From: Prevotella sp. CAG:732
Lineage (GTDB): Bacteria; Bacteroidota; Bacteroidia; Bacteroidales; Bacteroidaceae
DNA length: 24,023 nucleotides
Assembly (NCBI GenBank): GCA_000436035.1
Contig: FR893264.1
Location: 1 to 24,023 of the forward strand
Reading direction: 5' to 3'
The first letter of the stretch is position 1; every line of letters begins with the position of its first letter. A program made the translations under genes and the position numbers. Positions 15,244 through 22,651 of this stretch are shown here, one piece after another. The notes below the pieces were generated by a model, which did no database searches, had not been told where the DNA came from, and worked only from the letters and a program-made list of their open reading frames with translations.

Positions 15244-16941
15244 ATGGCAACAGTTGACGACAAGAAGATTATCTTCTCTATGGTGGGAGTATCCAAGATC
15301 ATCCCACAAAATCAGAAACAGATTCTGAAGAACATCTACCTATCGTTCTTCTACGGAGCAAAAATCGGCATCATCGGTCTCAATGGCGCTGGTAAATCGA
15401 CCTTGATGAAAATCATCGCCGGACTGGAGCAGCCTACCCAGGGCGAGGTGGTATGGAGCCCAGGCTACTCTGTGGGCTACTTGCCACAGGACCCTCCACT
15501 CGATGAGTCGAAGACCGTGAAAGAGAACGTGATGGAGGGTGTGCAGAAAGTATATGACGCACTCGCCGAGTACGAGGAAATCAATCAGAAGTTTGGCTTG
15601 GAGGAATACTATGGCGATCCCGACAAGATGGACAAGTTGATGCAGCGCCAAGCTGAGGTGCAAGACATCATCGATGCTACCGATGCCTGGAACATCGACT
15701 CCAAGTTGGAGCGTGCGATGGGTGCCTTGCGCTGTCCTCCGGGCGACTGGCCTGTCACCAATCTCTCTGGTGGTGAGCGCCGCCGTGTAGCTCTCTGCCG
15801 TTTGCTTTTGCAGAAGCCAGACGTGCTCTTGCTCGATGAGCCTACCAACCACTTGGATGCCGAGAGCATCGACTGGTTGGAGCAGCACTTGCAGCAATAT
15901 GAGGGTACGGTGATCGCCGTCACCCACGACCGCTACTTCCTCGATGATGTGAGCGAGTGGATTCTCGAATTGGACCGTGGCGAGGGCATCCCTTGGAAGG
16001 GCAACTACTCTTCTTGGCTCGACCAGAAGACCAAGCGCATGGAACAGGAGGAGAAGAGTGCCTCTAAGCGTCGCAAGACTTTGGAGCGAGAGTTGGAATG
16101 GGTGCGCATGGCACCGAAGGCTCGCCAGGCAAAGGGCAAGGCTCGTCTGAACTCTTACGAGCAGATGCTCAACCAGGAGCAGAAGGAGCGTGAGGACAAG
16201 TTGGAGATCTTCATCCCAAACGGTCCTCGTCTGGGCAACAAGGTAATCGAGGCACAGCACGTGAAGAAGGCGTTTGGCGAGAAGGTGCTCTTCAATGACC
16301 TCAACTTCATGTTGCCTCCTAATGGCATCGTGGGTGTCATCGGTCCAAACGGAGCTGGCAAGACCACCCTCTTCCGCCTCATCATGGGCTTGGAACAGGC
16401 AGACGCTGGTACATTCGAGGTGGGTGAGACCGTGAAGCTCGCTTATGTCGATCAGCAGCACAAGGACATCGACCCGAAGAAGACGGTATATGAGGTGATT
16501 TCCCAGGGCAACGAGACGATTCGCATGGGCGGTCGTGACGTGAATGCCCGTGCTTACATATCTCGCTTCAATTTCTCTGGTACCGACCAAAGCAAGCTCT
16601 GTAGCGTACTCTCCGGTGGTGAGCGCAACCGCCTGCAGTTGGCTTTAGCCTTAAAGCAGGAAGGCAACGTATTGTTGCTCGATGAGCCTACCAACGACAT
16701 CGACGTCAACACCTTGCGTGCCTTGGAGGAAGGTTTGGAGGCATTTGCCGGTTGTGCAGTAGTAATCAGCCACGACCGTTGGTTTCTCGACCGTATCTGT
16801 ACCCACATCCTAGCCTTCGAGGGCAATGGCGAGGTATTCTTCTTCGAGGGAAGCTATTCGGAGTATGAAATCAACAAGGCAAGAAGACTGGGCGACACCG
16901 AGATCAAGAAGGGTCGCTATCGCAAGTTGATGGAAGAATAA
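15244..16941 (+). CDS. ettA: ABC-F translation factor EttA
   Basis: EttA is a soluble ribosome-bound ATPase of the ABC-F family. It binds the E site and gates entry into elongation according to energy state. The 565-residue protein has two nucleotide-binding domains: Walker A GLNGAGKS at 45-52, signature LSGGE at 174-178 and Walker B with DEPTNHLD at 198-205; then GPNGAGKTT at 367-375, LSGGE from about 456 and DEPTNDID from 480. The charged linker (about 245-320) corresponds to the tRNA-contacting arm. Length and linker size fit EttA rather than Uup or antibiotic-resistance ABC-F proteins. It lacks membrane segments. It is monocistronic, with a -7 box 28 bases upstream and a hairpin terminator 25 bases after the stop. 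Confidence 0.94.
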   Translation: MATVDDKKIIFSMVGVSKIIPQNQKQILKNIYLSFFYGAKIGIIGLNGAGKSTLMKIIAGLEQPTQGEVVWSPGYSVGYLPQDPPLDESKTVKENVMEGVQKVYDALAEYEEINQKFGLEEYYGDPDKMDKLMQRQAEVQDIIDATDAWNIDSKLERAMGALRCPPGDWPVTNLSGGERRRVALCRLLLQKPDVLLLDEPTNHLDAESIDWLEQHLQQYEGTVIAVTHDRYFLDDVSEWILELDRGEGIPWKGNYSSWLDQKTKRMEQEEKSASKRRKTLERELEWVRMAPKARQAKGKARLNSYEQMLNQEQKEREDKLEIFIPNGPRLGNKVIEAQHVKKAFGEKVLFNDLNFMLPPNGIVGVIGPNGAGKTTLFRLIMGLEQADAGTFEVGETVKLAYVDQQHKDIDPKKTVYEVISQGNETIRMGGRDVNARAYISRFNFSGTDQSKLCSVLSGGERNRLQLALALKQEGNVLLLDEPTNDIDVNTLRALEEGLEAFAGCAVVISHDRWFLDRICTHILAFEGNGEVFFFEGSYSEYEINKARRLGDTEIKKGRYRKLMEE

Positions 16942-16965
16942 TTTGATTCTTTAAGCACAGAAATA

Positions 16966-16994
16966 GGCACGGATTACAGAGCGTAACCCGTGCC
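16966..16994 (+). terminator. Terminator between ettA and the HAD gene
   Basis: GGCACGGATTA (16966-16976) pairs with TAACCCGTGCC (16984-16994) with one mismatch and a 7-base loop. ATTTTGCTATTTTA follows. It lies between convergent genes and may serve both. Confidence 0.8.
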
Positions 16995-17000
16995 ATTTTG

Positions 17001-17687
17001 CTATTTTACAATTTCCTCCAACTCCGCGAAATCATCAATGATGTATTCCGCATTCTTCAGTTCCTCCCTAGTGGCATTGCCATAGGTGACGGCGCAAGCC
17101 TTGGCACCAGCATTGTGAGCCATATCCACATCATACGTCATGTCGCCCACCACCAAGGTATCGGCGAGCATCTGCTCCATGGATGACTCGATGGAATGAC
17201 CCGCCTCAGCACTTTGACAACGGATGTCCTCCAAAGCCTTCAGCACCATGTCGGGAGCTGGCTTCACGTTCGCCACACTGTCGCCTGCCACAATCGAGGA
17301 GATGCAATTCTCTATCTGCATCTGCTTGACATAACCGAAAAGGGAGTCGCTGCCACGACTGCTGGCGATGGCTAGCACATAACTCTCCTGATGCAAGCGA
17401 TGGATGGTCGCCAAGACGTGAGGGAAGGGTTGCACGATGAGGTGACGCTTGTTCTCCTCGAAAATATCACGATAGGTCTCCGCACATGCCATGCCTTCCT
17501 CGGCACTCATGCCGAAGAGCTGCACGAAAGCCTCATCCAAGCGAAGTCCGATGGTGGCGGCACACTCCGCCTCACTCTTCACCTGCAGATGGCGCTGGCG
17601 CATCGTGTCTTGCAAGGTCTTCACGATCAACGCCTGCGAATCACCTATCGTTCCGTCAAAATCAAATATAATGTATTTCATATTCAT
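17001..17687 (-). CDS. HAD-superfamily hydrolase, phosphoglycolate-phosphatase-like
   Basis: This 228-residue cytoplasmic phosphatase has all four HAD motifs: I DFDGT with nucleophile Asp9 and Asp11, II IASSRGSD, III KPAPDMV with the conserved Lys, and IV VVGDMTYDVDMAHNAGAKA. The alpha-helical cap after motif I (about residues 15-80) is of the Gph/beta-phosphoglucomutase type. The family dephosphorylates small sugar phosphates such as phosphoglycolate, and the true substrate is unknown. The start could be the ATG at 17687 or 17681; I chose the first. It follows menE by 42 bases on the same strand and is probably the last gene of that transcription unit, but nothing ties it to menaquinone synthesis. 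Confidence 0.87.
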   Translation of the reverse strand: MNMKYIIFDFDGTIGDSQALIVKTLQDTMRQRHLQVKSEAECAATIGLRLDEAFVQLFGMSAEEGMACAETYRDIFEENKRHLIVQPFPHVLATIHRLHQESYVLAIASSRGSDSLFGYVKQMQIENCISSIVAGDSVANVKPAPDMVLKALEDIRCQSAEAGHSIESSMEQMLADTLVVGDMTYDVDMAHNAGAKACAVTYGNATREELKNAEYIIDDFAELEEIVK

Positions 17688-17729
17688 CAATTTATTTAGA
17701 GAAGTTAAGTGGGCGTGAGCTCAGCAACA

Positions 17730-18752
17730 TCAGAAGATGGCTCGCTTGGGCTTGCCCGTCTCCGTCATCGGCAACTGGTCGAAATGGAGATATTGGCGAG
17801 GCACCCAGTACTTTGGAAGCACTTGACGACAGATAGCCTCCACACCCTCCAGGTCGCCAGACTCGGTGACGAGCACGGCTATCTCGCCAAACTTCTCATC
17901 CTTCTTCTTAGCTAATAGAAAAGGGGCATCAAGATGCTGACGGAGCAAGTTTTCCACTTCCTCTATCTGTATTTTGATGCCTCCGCTGCATATCACATTG
18001 TCCTTCCTGCCCTTGATGCGGAAGAGGACGTGAGGGGAAGAGGTTTTCAAGGAAGAGGATGCATCCGATGAATGGGATGAGGTTTCTTGCTGCTTGATTT
18101 CGGCGATGTCGTTGGTAACAAGCGGTTCACTGCAAACCAAGGGGGCATCAATGACGAGGCATCCATCGCTATTCAAGCTCACCCCGACGCTATCGAAAGG
18201 TTGATACCACTCACTCGCCTCCTCGCCATTCAGACGGCGAAGGGCGATATGAGAGAGCGTCTCTGTCATGCCGTATGTGCTCCATACCGCACCCGGCAGA
18301 CTACGCAACTCTTCAGCAAGGGCATCGTCGATCGCACCGCCACCGATGATAAGGTGCTTGATGCGGCTCAGTCGCTCCCGCTCCTGTGGCACTTGCAAGG
18401 TATTATAGACTTGCATCGGCACCATCGCCACGAAGTCGAAATCCATCTCGACCATTTTCGCCAACGATTCATCCGACAAGGGGTGACCAGAAGGCTTCAC
18501 CGAGAAGAGACGAAGCTTTCGCTCGATGCTCCTCACCACCATCATCTTGCCTGCGATATAGTCGAGCGACATGCAGAGCAAAGCTGAATCGCCTGGACGC
18601 AAGCCCAAGAAATCGCACGTGATATGAGCGGAGTTGAGCATTCGCTGCTTCTCCACCCACATCGGCTTCGGCTTGCCAGTCGAACCACTGGTATGTACGA
18701 GGAGTGTCTCGCTTGGCGAGTTCCACTCCTGCAAAAAATCATTGACGGTCAT
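17730..18752 (-). CDS. menE: o-succinylbenzoate-CoA ligase, short form
   Basis: MenE activates o-succinylbenzoate to its CoA thioester with ATP in menaquinone synthesis. The 340-residue protein is a compact AMP-forming ligase with the P-loop TSGSTGKPK at 21-29, GMTETLSH from 161, and the hinge-side KGRKDNVI segment near 247-254. The C-terminal catalytic Lys is in ETGKPKR (Lys334). It lacks most of the usual N-terminal subdomain, as I would expect of Bacteroidetes MenE. Residues 219-241 are a Gln/Ser/Thr-rich stretch (KQQETSSHSSDASSS) inserted just before the last beta segment of the large domain. Its ATG overlaps the menC stop as ATGA, so the two are translationally coupled. Specific assignment to MenE rests largely on the menC neighbour. 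Confidence 0.9.
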   Translation of the reverse strand: MTVNDFLQEWNSPSETLLVHTSGSTGKPKPMWVEKQRMLNSAHITCDFLGLRPGDSALLCMSLDYIAGKMMVVRSIERKLRLFSVKPSGHPLSDESLAKMVEMDFDFVAMVPMQVYNTLQVPQERERLSRIKHLIIGGGAIDDALAEELRSLPGAVWSTYGMTETLSHIALRRLNGEEASEWYQPFDSVGVSLNSDGCLVIDAPLVCSEPLVTNDIAEIKQQETSSHSSDASSSLKTSSPHVLFRIKGRKDNVICSGGIKIQIEEVENLLRQHLDAPFLLAKKKDEKFGEIAVLVTESGDLEGVEAICRQVLPKYWVPRQYLHFDQLPMTETGKPKRAIF

Positions 18753-19855
18753 TTTCTAACCAGTTTATCTCCCTTGATATCGAGCGGCATAGGGATGTTG
18801 TCGGTGAAGAGTTGTCCAGTGCCCAAGCCTTGCGGCATCTTGACATCGGGACCATACATTCGGGCACAGAAGAGGGCGATGGCATTCAAGCCCACGTTGC
18901 TCTCCAATGCCGACGTAATCCACGAGCCGATGCCTCGCTGCTCAGCCAACTGTATCCACTCCTGGCATCCATACATTCCACCATGGAGCGATGGTTTGAG
19001 GATGATATACTGCGGACGGATGGTATCGAGCAAAGCCTCCTTCATAGAGCGCACGTTGACACCAATGAGCTCCTCGTCGAGGGCGATAGGCAACGGACTC
19101 TCCCGACAGAGTTCCGCCATCTTGCGCCACTGGTGCTGCTTGATGGGTTGCTCTATCGAGTGGATATCGTACTGGGCAAGTGCCTCCAGTCGGCTCATCG
19201 CATCTTCTGGCGAGAAACCGCCGTTGGCATCCACACGCAGTTCCACCTGTTCCTTATTATATACCTCACGGATGCGCTTGATGAGGTCGAGTTCCTTGAA
19301 GAAGTCGATGGCACCAATCTTCAGTTTGACACAATGGAAACCAGCCTTCAACTTCTCTTCCAAGCGAGCCAACATTTCCTCGTAAGTGCCCATCCACACC
19401 AATCCATTGATGGTGATACCCTCCTCGCCACGAGCAAAAGGAGAGTCGTAGAGCGAGGCGAGATTCTGAGCCCAAGCAGGCACGGCAATGGTGCCCTGCC
19501 CCGCAGCATCGCCATGGGTAGCCAGCAAATGCTTGCTTCGAGCCGCCTCGAAGAAGGAAGCGAAAGCCGTCTCCAGTCCGAAGGTGATGCTAGGGTACGC
19601 CCGAATCATATCGTAAGGGATGCGTCCCATCTGCTCCACCATCTGGCATATCTGTCTGAGCGTCACCTCATACTCTGGCTTGGCATCACAACTGAGGTCG
19701 GGCAGTGTGGCGCACTCCCCCACTCCCTCCACACCGGGAGCCTCATCCGAGGTGAGATGCAAGTAATAGCTATGTCGAGTGGTATAGACTCCGCGAGACG
19801 TACCAGCAGGTTGCTTAAAGTGGAGCGTACGCTCCGAAATGCTAATCTTATACAT
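18749..19855 (-). CDS. menC: o-succinylbenzoate synthase
   Basis: MenC dehydrates SHCHC to o-succinylbenzoate in menaquinone synthesis. This 368-residue enolase-superfamily enzyme has the capping domain at about 1-110 and a TIM barrel after it. Expected active-site residues are present: the KLK motif (Lys177 and Lys179), metal ligands Asp209 (RVDANGG), Glu235 (SIEQPI) and Asp260 (ALDEEL), and the second-side Lys287 (ILKPSLHGG). The menE gene starts inside its stop codon. Upstream, the GNAT/nitrilase gene ends only 2 bases before its ATG, so menC is expressed from that gene's promoter. Some enolase relatives racemize dipeptides or N-acyl amino acids, but the coupling with menE favours MenC. 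Confidence 0.92.
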   Translation of the reverse strand: MYKISISERTLHFKQPAGTSRGVYTTRHSYYLHLTSDEAPGVEGVGECATLPDLSCDAKPEYEVTLRQICQMVEQMGRIPYDMIRAYPSITFGLETAFASFFEAARSKHLLATHGDAAGQGTIAVPAWAQNLASLYDSPFARGEEGITINGLVWMGTYEEMLARLEEKLKAGFHCVKLKIGAIDFFKELDLIKRIREVYNKEQVELRVDANGGFSPEDAMSRLEALAQYDIHSIEQPIKQHQWRKMAELCRESPLPIALDEELIGVNVRSMKEALLDTIRPQYIILKPSLHGGMYGCQEWIQLAEQRGIGSWITSALESNVGLNAIALFCARMYGPDVKMPQGLGTGQLFTDNIPMPLDIKGDKLVRK

Positions 19856-19857
19856 TT

Positions 19858-21387
19858 CTATTTTCTCTTCATTTCATAAAGGTCCTTGCGACGATCGCGC
19901 AAGTTTCTCACCGCACCGTATGTATGCAACTCATTCAGGAGATTGAGATCGACATCCGACACGAGAATCATCTCGGTATTCGGTGTCGCCTCCGATCTCT
20001 TGCCATCGTTAGGGAAGGCGAAGTCGCAAGGCGTGAACACGGCACTCTGAGCATACTGGATATCCATGTTGTGAACACGAGGCAAGTTGCCCACGCTACC
20101 AGCTATCGCCACATAGCACTCGTTCTCGATGGCACGAGCCTGGGCGCAAACCCTGACACGAGAGTAGGCATTCTGCGTATCCGTCATAAAAGGCACGAAG
20201 AGGATCTGCATGCCATCCTCTGCCATCAGACGAGACAGTTCAGGGAACTCCACATCGTAACAAATCACGATACCTATCTTACCACAGTCGGTGTCGAAAG
20301 TCGGGATATGGCTGCCGCCACTCAGACCCCAGCACTTCTGCTCATCAGGTGTCACGTGAATCTTCTCATACATATCCACGCTACCATCTCGGCGACAGAG
20401 GAAGCCCACATTGTAGAGCGCACCATCCTCCTTGACGTATGGCATACTGCCGGTGATGATATTGATGTTGTAGCTGATAGCCAACTCACGGAATCGGTCG
20501 CGAATCTCATCCGTGTATTGCGCCATCTTACGGATGCTCTGCGCCTCGCCGAGGTCGTTGAACTTCGCCATCAATGGAGCATTGAAGTACTCTGGGAAGA
20601 GGATGAAGTCGCTCTTGTAATCGGACACGGAATCGACGAAGAACTCTACCTGCTCGAAGAGGTCATCGACAGAGGCGTAAGGACGCATCTGCCACTGCAC
20701 CAATCCGATGCGCACGGTAGGCTTGCGATCCACATAACTGTCCGTAGGTGGCTGATAATAGATGTTATCCCACTGGAGCAAGGTGGCGCAGTGTTCGCTC
20801 TCCTCGTCGCTAGGCAAGTAGTTGCGGATGACACGGCGCACATGGAAATCGTTGGACAACTGGAAGGTGAGCACTGGGTCGTAGATCTCACGGTTGCGCA
20901 CCTTCTCGATGTACTCCTTCGGACGCATCTGGTCGGCATACTTGTGATAGTTAGGGATTCTGCCGCCAAACATGATGGCCTTCAGATTGAGTTTCTCACA
21001 CAGTTCCTTGCGATACTCGTACATACGGCGAGCCAGGCGCAAGCCACGATAGTCGGGATGGATGAACACCTCGATGCCATAGAGAATGTTGCCATGAGGG
21101 TTGTGAGTGTTGAAGGTCTCGTTGCCCGTGACCTGGGCGTAGGTGTGGTCGCCTTTCACCATGTCATAGTTGACGATGATGGAGAGGGCGCAGCCCACGA
21201 TCTTGTCATCCACGATGATGACCACCTGACCTTCAGGGAAGATAGTAATGAGTTTCTTGATCTGTGCACGAGTCCAGAAGACATCGGAGTCGGCATAGAT
21301 ACGCTTGAATGACTTAGCCAATTGGTCGTAATCCTCCATGTGGAGGTTACGCAAACCCACCTTTTCGATTTTACGAGTTGGTTCCAT
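19858..21387 (-). CDS. Bifunctional GNAT acetyltransferase/carbon-nitrogen hydrolase
   Basis: The 509-residue protein fuses two enzymes. Residues about 8-190 are a GNAT N-acyltransferase domain, with the CoA-binding segment HPDYRGLRLARRMY near 110-123. Residues about 225-500 are a nitrilase-superfamily amidase with the Glu-Lys-Cys triad: Glu266 (LFPEYF), Lys342 (EKIHVTPDE) and Cys376 (VICYDVEFPE). I recognise the fusion as a common Bacteroidetes protein, but its physiological substrate is unknown to me. I start it at the ATG at 21387, since the in-frame extension to 21606 runs through the promoter and into the divergent transporter's upstream region. A perfect promoter lies 36 bases upstream. 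It is the first gene of a unit with menC, menE and a HAD phosphatase. Confidence 0.92.
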   Translation of the reverse strand: MEPTRKIEKVGLRNLHMEDYDQLAKSFKRIYADSDVFWTRAQIKKLITIFPEGQVVIIVDDKIVGCALSIIVNYDMVKGDHTYAQVTGNETFNTHNPHGNILYGIEVFIHPDYRGLRLARRMYEYRKELCEKLNLKAIMFGGRIPNYHKYADQMRPKEYIEKVRNREIYDPVLTFQLSNDFHVRRVIRNYLPSDEESEHCATLLQWDNIYYQPPTDSYVDRKPTVRIGLVQWQMRPYASVDDLFEQVEFFVDSVSDYKSDFILFPEYFNAPLMAKFNDLGEAQSIRKMAQYTDEIRDRFRELAISYNINIITGSMPYVKEDGALYNVGFLCRRDGSVDMYEKIHVTPDEQKCWGLSGGSHIPTFDTDCGKIGIVICYDVEFPELSRLMAEDGMQILFVPFMTDTQNAYSRVRVCAQARAIENECYVAIAGSVGNLPRVHNMDIQYAQSAVFTPCDFAFPNDGKRSEATPNTEMILVSDVDLNLLNELHTYGAVRNLRDRRKDLYEMKRK

Positions 21388-21423
21388 AATACATATCTTT
21401 TTATCAAAAATAAAATTCGAGGG

Positions 21424-21454
21424 CAAAATTACTATATTTCGATTGAAGGACAAA
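21424..21454 (-). promoter_or_regulatory. Promoter of the GNAT/nitrilase-menC-menE unit
   Basis: On the minus strand TTTG (21454-21451), 19 bp, then TAATTTTG (21431-21424) match the Bacteroidetes consensus fully. The ATG at 21387 follows 36 bases after the box. Confidence 0.78.
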
Positions 21455-21548
21455 AGAAAAAGAGCAAAATCAAGAGATAAAACGATAAAATAAATATGTT
21501 TTTCAGAATTTATCGCCCTTTTCTTGATGGAGTGTTCCGTTTTTTTAT

Positions 21549-21556
21549 TACTTTTG
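21549..21556 (+). promoter_or_regulatory. -7 element of the EamA transporter gene
   Basis: TACTTTTG followed by CAG matches TAnnTTTG. A TTG at 21524-21526 lies 22 bp upstream, slightly longer than the usual spacing. The ATG is 68 bases downstream. Confidence 0.55.
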
Positions 21557-21624
21557 CAGCCCGAAAAGAAATCGACTATTCGTAATAGGAACGAGAAAGA
21601 AATCATTCGATAAAGTAATCAACA

Positions 21625-22509
21625 ATGGAAATGAAGAGCAGTAATCAAGTGAAAGGATTTGCGGCTGGCATCATCGCCGCAGTTTGTTATGGCACCAATC
21701 CACTGGGCACGTTGGAACTCTACAAGGACGGTTTCTCGTCTGGTTCGGTGCTCACCTATCGTTATCTCTTGGCAGTGGTGATGTTCGCCATCGTACTGTT
21801 GTTTCGCCGAGAGCATTTCGGCATCAAATGGGGTCACGCCATCCGCCTCGCCTTTCTGGGCAGCATGTTTGCCCTCTCCTCCACCACGCTCTACGTGAGT
21901 TTCCACTACATGGCAGCCGGCATCGCCAGCACCTTGCTCTTCGTCTATCCCATCATGACAGCGGTGCTGATGACCGTCTTCTTCCATGAGAAGGTGACGT
22001 GGACGACCAGCCTCGCCATCCTGCTCGCCGTATCGGGCGTGGGATTGCTCTACCAGGGCGATGGCAATGAGAAACTGAGCACGGCAGGCTTTGCCCTCGT
22101 GATGACCTCCTCGCTGCTCTATGCGCTCTACATCATATCAGTAAACCGATGGAACACCACGATGTCGAACGTGAAGTTCACCTTTTGGATATTGGTCTTC
22201 GGACTCCTCACGGTAGTGATTTTCACAGCCATATCGGGCGAGAGTTTCCAACTTCTCCAGACCCCTAAACAATGGCTCTGCGGCTTGCAGTTGGCATTGT
22301 TGCCGACGGTACTCTCCCTCTTCTTCATGACCATCTCCATCAATCTCATCGGCAGCACGCCAGCCGCCATCATGGGAGCCTTGGAACCAGTCACCGCCGT
22401 CATCATCGGTGTGTTCGTCTTCGGCGAAAGCTTCACTTTCCAACTAGCCATTGGCATTGCCGCCATCCTGGCAGGTGTCACGCTGATTATCGCAAGGAAG
22501 AAAGGATAA
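21625..22509 (+). CDS. EamA/DMT-family transporter
   Basis: This 294-residue inner-membrane protein has about ten hydrophobic helices in two EamA repeats. The first starts FAAGIIAAVCYGTNPLG and includes YRYLLAVVMFAIVLLF and the GIASTLLFVYPIMTAVLM helix. The second repeats the pattern with FALVMTSSLLYALYIISVNRW and ends in MGALEPVTAVIIGVFVFGE and GIAAILAGVTLIIARKKG. The family exports or exchanges metabolites such as amino acids, purines or drugs. The substrate cannot be read from the sequence. An in-frame ATG two codons downstream is an alternative start. It is divergent from the GNAT/nitrilase gene and convergent with aspA. Confidence 0.92.
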   Translation: MEMKSSNQVKGFAAGIIAAVCYGTNPLGTLELYKDGFSSGSVLTYRYLLAVVMFAIVLLFRREHFGIKWGHAIRLAFLGSMFALSSTTLYVSFHYMAAGIASTLLFVYPIMTAVLMTVFFHEKVTWTTSLAILLAVSGVGLLYQGDGNEKLSTAGFALVMTSSLLYALYIISVNRWNTTMSNVKFTFWILVFGLLTVVIFTAISGESFQLLQTPKQWLCGLQLALLPTVLSLFFMTISINLIGSTPAAIMGALEPVTAVIIGVFVFGESFTFQLAIGIAAILAGVTLIIARKKG

Positions 22510-22514
22510 AAAAT

Positions 22515-22580
22515 GTCGGGAGGTTTTTGGAAATTCGTCCCGAGGTTTTTGGAAATTCATCGGGAGGTTTTTCTAAACAC
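22515..22580. repeat. 22-bp tandem array after the EamA gene
   Basis: Three 22-bp units start at 22515, 22537 and 22559. The first two share 20 of 22 positions, with the core GAGGTTTTTGGAAATTC. The third keeps TCGGGAGGTTTTT and then diverges. Units one and three carry TCGGGA (22516-22521 and 22560-22565), and unit two carries its reverse complement TCCCGA (22538-22543). The middle arm can therefore pair with either neighbour. Confidence 0.75.
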
Positions 22581-22581
22581 G

Positions 22582-22622
22582 AAAGAAGGTGTGTCTAGGT
22601 CAATCCTGGGCACACCTTCTTT
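22582..22622 (+). terminator. Bidirectional terminator between the EamA gene and aspA
   Basis: AAAGAAGGTGTG (22582-22593) pairs perfectly with CACACCTTCTTT (22611-22622). Six further pairs, including wobbles, continue inward to a 5-base loop. A- and T-runs flank the stem on both sides, fitting two convergent genes. Confidence 0.92.
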
Positions 22623-22651
22623 TTGTAGGGTATAATCGATATTTCTGAAAT

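Noticed and set aside
15340..16590. 416-codon open frame on the minus strand opposite ettA
   Set aside because: It is antisense to a complete, motif-rich ettA. Its composition is repetitive Leu/Val/His typical of a reverse-frame shadow, and no ribosome site or promoter is evident.
19924..21312. 462-codon open frame on the plus strand opposite the GNAT/nitrilase gene
   Set aside because: It is the reverse-frame shadow of a gene with clear catalytic motifs. The His/Leu/Val/Ile-rich product has no recognisable domain.
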